A program made the translations under genes and the position numbers. A DNA stretch of 36,243 nt from ATM1 sp003577165 (lineage in GTDB: Bacteria; Armatimonadota; Fimbriimonadia; Fimbriimonadales; ATM1): assembly GCA_030263715.1 (NCBI GenBank), contig SZPM01000022.1, positions 1 through 36,243 of the forward strand, given 5' to 3'. A model generated the notes under the pieces. That model saw only the letters and a list, made by a program, of their open reading frames with translations, searched no databases and was not told the origin of the DNA. Below are positions 32,116 through 36,243 of this stretch, one piece after another (within the stretch, counting starts at the first letter, position 1; each line of letters starts with the position of its first letter).

Positions 32116-32922
32116 ATGCCGCGCAAACCCAGTCTCTCTCCGAGCAAGATCACGACGTATCTCGCGTGCCCCGTGAAGTACAAGTGGACGTACGTTGATC
32201 CACGAGGCAAGTGGTTTCTAAGGTCGAAGTCGTACTACTCGTTCGGTGCAAGTCTTCACTCCGTGCTCCAGAGGTTTCACGACGAAGGTGACCGGGGCGT
32301 CCAAACCGCAGAACAGGCTGTGGCCGCATTGGAGGAGAACTGGATCACGGCGGGGTTCGCCTCACCCGAAGAGGCCGAAGTCGCCCTCGCCGAAGGCCGT
32401 GACCTGGTCGCGACGTATGTCGAAGAGCACTATCGCCGCGGGCCGATCGGCCGCACTCTCTACGTAGAAAAGCAGCTCCGAAAGGAATTGGGGCAGTTCG
32501 TTCTGATCGGACGCATCGATCGCATCGACGAGAGAGACGACGGCACTATCGAGATCATCGACTACAAGAGTGGAAGGTCTGAGACCGATTCTGAGGACCT
32601 GCTCAACGACGTCGCGATGAACTGCTACCAGCTGTTAGTTCGGAGCATGCTTCCCGATCGAAAGGTGCTCTCGACGATTGTCGCACTCCGCACGCAGTCG
32701 CGCACGACCGTTGAACCGGATCCAGCCGCGCTGGAGCAGTTCGAGCGCGACATCGTCGCAGTCGGGACGGAAATCCTCAATCGCGACTATGAGTCGCTCC
32801 TTCCCACTGCGAAGGACATCTGCCTCGAGTGCGACTTCCTTCAGTTGTGCAAGAGGCACGAGGACTTTGCCGAAGAGGTCGAAGCGATCGCTCGGCGAGA
32901 ACCCGAGGGAGCCGACGCTTAG
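32116..32922 (+). CDS. PD-(D/E)XK nuclease with Fe-S cluster cysteines (RecB/AddB/Cas4-like)
   Basis: Single-domain nuclease of 268 residues related to the RecB/AddB/Cas4 nuclease family. The active site is complete: His48 in GASLHSVLQRF, Asp135 in GRIDRID, Asp149-x-Lys151 in IIDYKSG, and Gln172 in the YQLLV helix. Four cysteines (Cys18, Cys236, Cys239, Cys245 in CLECDFLQLC) have the C-xn-C-x2-C-x5-C spacing of the iron-sulfur staple. Without helicase domains or a neighbouring cas gene, it is a stand-alone DNA-repair-type exonuclease by inference. It starts 5 bases after the methyltransferase and probably shares its transcript. The convergent DUF1801 gene ends 8 bases away. Confidence 0.85.
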   Translation: MPRKPSLSPSKITTYLACPVKYKWTYVDPRGKWFLRSKSYYSFGASLHSVLQRFHDEGDRGVQTAEQAVAALEENWITAGFASPEEAEVALAEGRDLVATYVEEHYRRGPIGRTLYVEKQLRKELGQFVLIGRIDRIDERDDGTIEIIDYKSGRSETDSEDLLNDVAMNCYQLLVRSMLPDRKVLSTIVALRTQSRTTVEPDPAALEQFERDIVAVGTEILNRDYESLLPTAKDICLECDFLQLCKRHEDFAEEVEAIARREPEGADA

Positions 32923-32930
32923 TCTGCGCC

Positions 32931-33404
32931 CTACTTCGACTTCTTCTTCGCGCTTGCCGGCTTCGAAGCTTCGTACTTTTCGATGTACTGCTTCACGGTC
33001 ATTCTCGAGAAGAGTTTCCCAATCACGTTCAGCGGCACGTCGTCCAGGGATTTGAATCGGATACACGACTTCCCCATGTCGAGTTTCTTCCCGGCCGCCT
33101 TGAATTCTGCTTTTAGCCAGGCCTCCGACTCTGAGTCGCCATAGATCATGAACGCGTAAAGCGAGATGGCACTCTTCTGCGAAGCCAGACTGGCAAACGG
33201 CAGTGGCTGCTTCGGATCGCAGTGGTAACCGTCAGGGTAGATCTTGTGGGGCACGAAGTAGCCGATCATCCCATACTGAATCCCTTCTTCGACTCCCTTG
33301 GGAAGGTTCTTGAGGATCGTCTTCCGAATCTCGCGAATTGCAGTTTGCCGCTCCGCCGGGAGCGAAGCGATGTACTGCTCTACGGTCTGAGGTGCTGAGG
33401 CCAT
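32931..33404 (-). CDS. DUF1801 domain protein
   Basis: 157-residue cytosolic protein of the DUF1801 (YdhG-like) family, whose fold is small and mixed alpha/beta and whose function is not firmly established. Supporting stretches are VEQYIASLPAERQTAIREIRKTI at the N-terminus, EEGIQYGMIGYFV, the HCDPKQPLPFASLASQKSAISLYAF core and SCIRFKSLDDVP. The tail is Lys-rich (ASAKKKSK). The start is ATG at 33404, just downstream of a strong hairpin after rpoC. It probably has its own promoter in the 91-base gap, since the rpoC terminator would limit read-through. Confidence 0.82.
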   Translation of the reverse strand: MASAPQTVEQYIASLPAERQTAIREIRKTILKNLPKGVEEGIQYGMIGYFVPHKIYPDGYHCDPKQPLPFASLASQKSAISLYAFMIYGDSESEAWLKAEFKAAGKKLDMGKSCIRFKSLDDVPLNVIGKLFSRMTVKQYIEKYEASKPASAKKKSK

Positions 33405-33445
33405 GCCTTACGTTTACCCACTCCGTCGCCGCGGAGTCAAAGCCA

Positions 33446-33479
33446 AGAGGGGCGGGGACCTCTCGGCCTCCGCCCCTCT
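33446..33479 (-). terminator. Hairpin terminator after rpoC
   Basis: A perfect 10-bp stem (AGAGGGGCGG at 33446-33455 with CCGCCCCTCT at 33470-33479) and a 14-base loop, starting 16 bases after the rpoC stop. In the rpoC direction it is followed by TGGCTTTG, only a weak T-run. A smaller ACTCCG/CGGAGT hairpin (33420-33437) follows. Together they probably end the rpoC transcript before the DUF1801 gene. Confidence 0.7.
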
Positions 33480-33494
33480 CCTTTGCCCGTAAGG

Positions 33495-35690
33495 CTACTC
33501 TTCGACCTGGATCTCCGCTCCGAGGCTCTCGGCGAGAGAGCGGATGTCGCCGATGTCGTTTTCGTCGATATCCTCGTGCTCTTCGACGACTTCCGGTTCG
33601 TGCTCGCTGGCAAGCGCCGCAATGGACTCCCGCGCCCACACCGGCTCGCGCGTGGTCTTCACAGCGATGTTGCGGTAGTCCGGGAATCCGGAGCCCGCCG
33701 GGATGAGTCGTCCGATGATGACGTTCTCCTTAAGCCCGACCAGTTCGTCGCTCTTGCCGCGCACCGCAGCGTCGGTCAGCACCCTAACGGTCTTCTGAGC
33801 GGAGGCGGCGGACAGGAACGAGTCGGTCGTGAGCGCGGCCTCGGTGATTCCCTGAATCACGGCGTCCGCCGTTGCAGGAATCGGATCGCGCTCCACCTCG
33901 GTTCCAGGCTCGTCGCCCGGCACGCGCACCTTTTCGCCAGCCGCGATCTTTTGCTGAATGACGTCGTTCGCGTTTCGGAAAGTGAAGCGATCGACAACCT
34001 GACCCGGCAGGAAGTGCGTATCGCCCGCGTCTCGGATGCGAACCTTGCGAAGCATCTGACGGCAGATCACCTCCAGGTGACGGTCGTTGATCTGCACGCC
34101 GTTTGAGACGTAGAGCGACTGCAGCTCCTTGATCATGTACTCTTGAACCGCTCGAATTCCGCGGAATTCAAGGAGCGTCGTGAGGTCGAGCGGGCCGTGC
34201 GTGAGCGGGTCGCCTGCCTTGACTTTGTCGCCCTCCTTGACAAGGAGAATTCGGCGCATCGGCAGCAGCGTCAGATCGTAGACAGGCACGGTCTTCACTT
34301 TGCACTTCGCGATCTTGTCGATGGCGGCCTTGTTGAGGTCTGTGCCCGCATGAACTGCGATTTCGCCCTTCTTCGGGTTGAGAATCGACTCGGCGAGCGT
34401 TTTGCCGGAGAGTTCCGACGAATCGATCGGAAGTTCTGCTCGAACCACGACCCATCGACCAAGGCGACCGTCTCGAATTTGGGTGATGACACCCGACAAG
34501 CGCGAAACAACAGCCTCGCCCTTTGGAGCGCGCCTCGCCTCGAGCAATCGCTCGACGAACGGAATACCGACATAGTGGTAGAACGAGTGTTCGACTAGCT
34601 CCCGCGCGAGTTGGCGGTTCTGGATGCTCTTTCGCGGCGCCGTTTCCGGCTTCTTCGCCTTCGTCTTGGTCTTCTCAGCCGTGTCCTCGGTCGCTCTCTT
34701 TCCAGTTAGTTCGTCGATGAGCGATCTCTGTTCGCCGACGAAGTCGGGCCACTCCGGACTTTCACCTTCCTCGCGCTGGAGGTCGGCTTTCATCTCCTGG
34801 TGCAGCATGCCGTACATCCGGCCGGCCTGTGCGTATCCAGTCAGAACAGTTCCGGTAGCGACGCCTCCGTGGTGGAACGTACGCATCGTCAACTGAGACA
34901 GTGGCTCAGACATCGTCTCCGCTGCGATGACGCCGACTGCGGTTCCGGTTTCCACAAGACGGGTCGTCGCAAGGTCGGTGCCGTAGCACTTCGCGCAAAT
35001 TCCCTTTTCGAGATCGCACGTCAGCGGGCTTCGGATCGGTACTTGAAGTTCGCCGTGCTCGCCGATTCGGAATCCAAGTTTCCTGTACTGCGCTTCCAAT
35101 TTGACGGTCGCGTCGTCGCTCTTCTTCCCTGCAAGCAGGTCCTTCCGCGCGTTTGAGTAAGCGCTCTCAATGGCGTCGAGGGCCTCCGCAATTGCAGGAC
35201 TAATCAGATCTCCAGCCTGGACCAAGACGCTCTTGCCGTCTTTGGGATCGAGGATCGTCTCCAGCGCCGTTCGGCCGTTGCACCTCTCGCCCACGCGCTC
35301 CACGGTGTCGCCTTCGTTCGTGACTCGCGAGATGTATACGCCGCTCGTCGTCCCGCAGTCTTCGGCCTTGATCACCGCATCGTGCGAAACGTCCACCAGT
35401 CGCCGGGCAATGAACCCCGAGTAGCCCATGAGGAGCGCCGTGTCCGTGACGCCCTTGCGCGTTCCGAACATTGACACGAAGTACTCAAAGACTCGCGATC
35501 CAGCGAAGAGGCCGTTGCCTCCGACGATGTCCGTAATCGGAGCGTTAAAGTTGTTGCGGAACATTCCGCGCGTCGCCATCAACTGAACCAACTGCTCACG
35601 CGAGCCTCTCGCGCCGCTTTCGACCATCATTCGAAGCGGATTGAATTGGCCCATCTCGTTGAGGATGCTTCGGCTCAGGTCGCCGAAGGC
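33495..35690 (-). CDS. rpoC: RNA polymerase beta' subunit, C-terminal part (5'-truncated at a junction)
   Basis: The C-terminal ~730 residues of beta'. The first recognisable part is NPLRMMVESGARGS, followed by the zinc-site cysteines (126, 239, 246, 249 counted from ATG 35732), the trigger region at 267-291, GIPFVERLLEARRAPKGEA at 389 onward and GLKENVIIGRLIPAGSG near the end. The near-invariant AAQSIGEPGTQ preceding LTMRTFH reads AAETMSEPLSQ here, and about 95 residues (293-388) are inserted in the trigger loop, where E. coli carries SI3. The insert is Lys-rich in its middle and does not resemble SI3 sandwich-barrel sequence. The N-terminal half (including the NADFDGD catalytic site) is missing because the sequence changes character near 35,690. 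A hairpin terminator follows the stop. Confidence 0.92.
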   Translation of the reverse strand, partial: AFGDLSRSILNEMGQFNPLRMMVESGARGSREQLVQLMATRGMFRNNFNAPITDIVGGNGLFAGSRVFEYFVSMFGTRKGVTDTALLMGYSGFIARRLVDVSHDAVIKAEDCGTTSGVYISRVTNEGDTVERVGERCNGRTALETILDPKDGKSVLVQAGDLISPAIAEALDAIESAYSNARKDLLAGKKSDDATVKLEAQYRKLGFRIGEHGELQVPIRSPLTCDLEKGICAKCYGTDLATTRLVETGTAVGVIAAETMSEPLSQLTMRTFHHGGVATGTVLTGYAQAGRMYGMLHQEMKADLQREEGESPEWPDFVGEQRSLIDELTGKRATEDTAEKTKTKAKKPETAPRKSIQNRQLARELVEHSFYHYVGIPFVERLLEARRAPKGEAVVSRLSGVITQIRDGRLGRWVVVRAELPIDSSELSGKTLAESILNPKKGEIAVHAGTDLNKAAIDKIAKCKVKTVPVYDLTLLPMRRILLVKEGDKVKAGDPLTHGPLDLTTLLEFRGIRAVQEYMIKELQSLYVSNGVQINDRHLEVICRQMLRKVRIRDAGDTHFLPGQVVDRFTFRNANDVIQQKIAAGEKVRVPGDEPGTEVERDPIPATADAVIQGITEAALTTDSFLSAASAQKTVRVLTDAAVRGKSDELVGLKENVIIGRLIPAGSGFPDYRNIAVKTTREPVWARESIAALASEHEPEVVEEHEDIDENDIGDIRSLAESLGAEIQVEE

Positions 35691-36243
35691 GCCGAGGAGC
35701 GCGTGCGCGCGTTGATGGAGCGAGCCGCCCACCTCGCGGATGTCGAGGTGGACCCGGACGCTGCCAGAGCAGTGCTGGAGGAGGCAGCGGAAGAGAAACC
35801 GGACGACTCCGCCGTGTACCTCGCGCTCGAAGCGCTCGCGGGCAAGCTCGGTGACGTCGAGCTGCGCGCACGTGCCCTCGGCTCACGAGCCGATCTGTGC
35901 CAGCACCCGACATGGCGCTCACTACTGCTCATCGACGCGGCCGAGCTGGCCCTCGCCGACGGCGACAGCAGCACCGCCATCGAGCGCGTCGAGCGCGCCA
36001 TCGAGCAGAAGGGCGAAGCGACCTACCCGGCGCTCCGCGCGCTCGAGCTCATCGGCAAACGCACCGAGCGCTTCGACGTCGCCGCGCGCGCTCTCGAAGC
36101 GCAAGCGGCCCTCTTGCAGCGGAGCGCCACCGACCCCGCGACGGCCGACTCGCTGGGGGTTCCGCACTACGCGCGCACCAGCGCGCATGCCGTGGACGCC
36201 TGGTTGCGCGCCGCCTACGCGCACCGACGGCGCGGCGAGCTCG
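35691..36243 (+). CDS. TPR-like helical repeat protein fragment from a different, high-GC genome (partial)
   Basis: Reading frame open from before the junction to the right edge, with an ATG at 35715 but probably lacking its true start and its end. Composition is about 70% GC, with almost every third codon base G or C, unlike the ~58% of the rest. The protein is Ala/Leu/Glu rich with paired-helix repeats (ARAVLEEAAEEKPDDSAVYL, LIDAAELALADGDSSTAIER, ATYPALRALELIGKRTER), typical of tetratricopeptide proteins of myxobacterial style. It does not continue any gene in the window and probably comes from another organism or replicon. The exact boundary is uncertain by about 30 bases. Confidence 0.6.

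Noticed and set aside
32116..32922. Cas4 of a CRISPR system
   Set aside because: The nuclease has the Cas4-type cysteines, but no repeats, cas1 or cas2 are nearby. Stand-alone RecB/AddB-like nucleases share the same layout.
1..36243. tRNA, rRNA, CRISPR array, insertion sequence, prophage or attachment sites
   Set aside because: Looked for cloverleaf-like segments, regular direct repeats, transposase or integrase motifs and terminal inverted repeats; none were found by eye.

Overview
The window reads as about 35.7 kb of chromosome from a moderately GC-rich (near 58% where counted) bacterium with a two-membrane style envelope. It carries lipoprotein, Sec and Tat export signals, MurJ, MurNAc recycling, Hfq and cyclic-di-GMP proteins. 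Gene content and protein style suggest Armatimonadota, perhaps Fimbriimonadia. This is a judgement from sequence style, not a proven placement. There are no rRNA or tRNA genes, no CRISPR array, no insertion sequence and no phage genes. The last ~550 bases (from about 35,690) do not belong with the rest. GC jumps to about 70%, rpoC is cut mid-gene, and an open TPR-like reading frame starts on the other strand. This looks like an assembly or library chimera.

Layout, left to right. (1) A large FtsX-type ABC permease with a PA/M28-like ectodomain (+, 5'-truncated) meets a leftward four-gene group: S9 peptidase, GDP-mannose/UDP-glucose dehydrogenase, GT4 glycosyltransferase and ribulokinase. (2) A secreted LolA/MucB-like protein (+) ends at a strong hairpin shared with a leftward group: thioredoxin reductase, GH65-like lipoprotein and a NodB-like deacetylase. 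(3) A 374-base gap between trxB and a Tat-exported unknown protein holds a structured RNA-like segment and a terminator-like hairpin. (4) A secreted BNR/VPS10-propeller protein (-) and an HD-GYP phosphodiesterase (+) diverge. (5) A leftward MurNAc-recycling group (BadF-type sugar kinase, murQ, gcvT) is back to back with rightward miaA-hfq-dapF. (6) A leftward trxA-murJ-pilZ group follows. (7) A rightward group holds a secreted Gly-rich protein, dnaG, a methyltransferase and a PD-(D/E)XK Fe-S nuclease. (8) A DUF1801 protein and the 3' two thirds of rpoC (-) close the native part.

The genes fall mainly into envelope and cell-wall work (murJ, murQ/kinase, dapF, glycan genes), information processing (rpoC, dnaG, miaA, hfq), redox (trxA, trxB) and c-di-GMP signalling (HD-GYP, PilZ). 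Genes are tightly packed. Three convergent pairs share the same 4-base stop-codon overlap, and several same-strand pairs overlap by 4 bases.

The most interesting points are: a ~95-residue non-canonical insertion in the RNA polymerase trigger loop together with an altered near-invariant trigger-helix motif; a probable CTG start for murQ inside a CTGA overlap; a permease whose fused M28 peptidase domain has lost most of its zinc site; and an unassigned structured leader RNA candidate.
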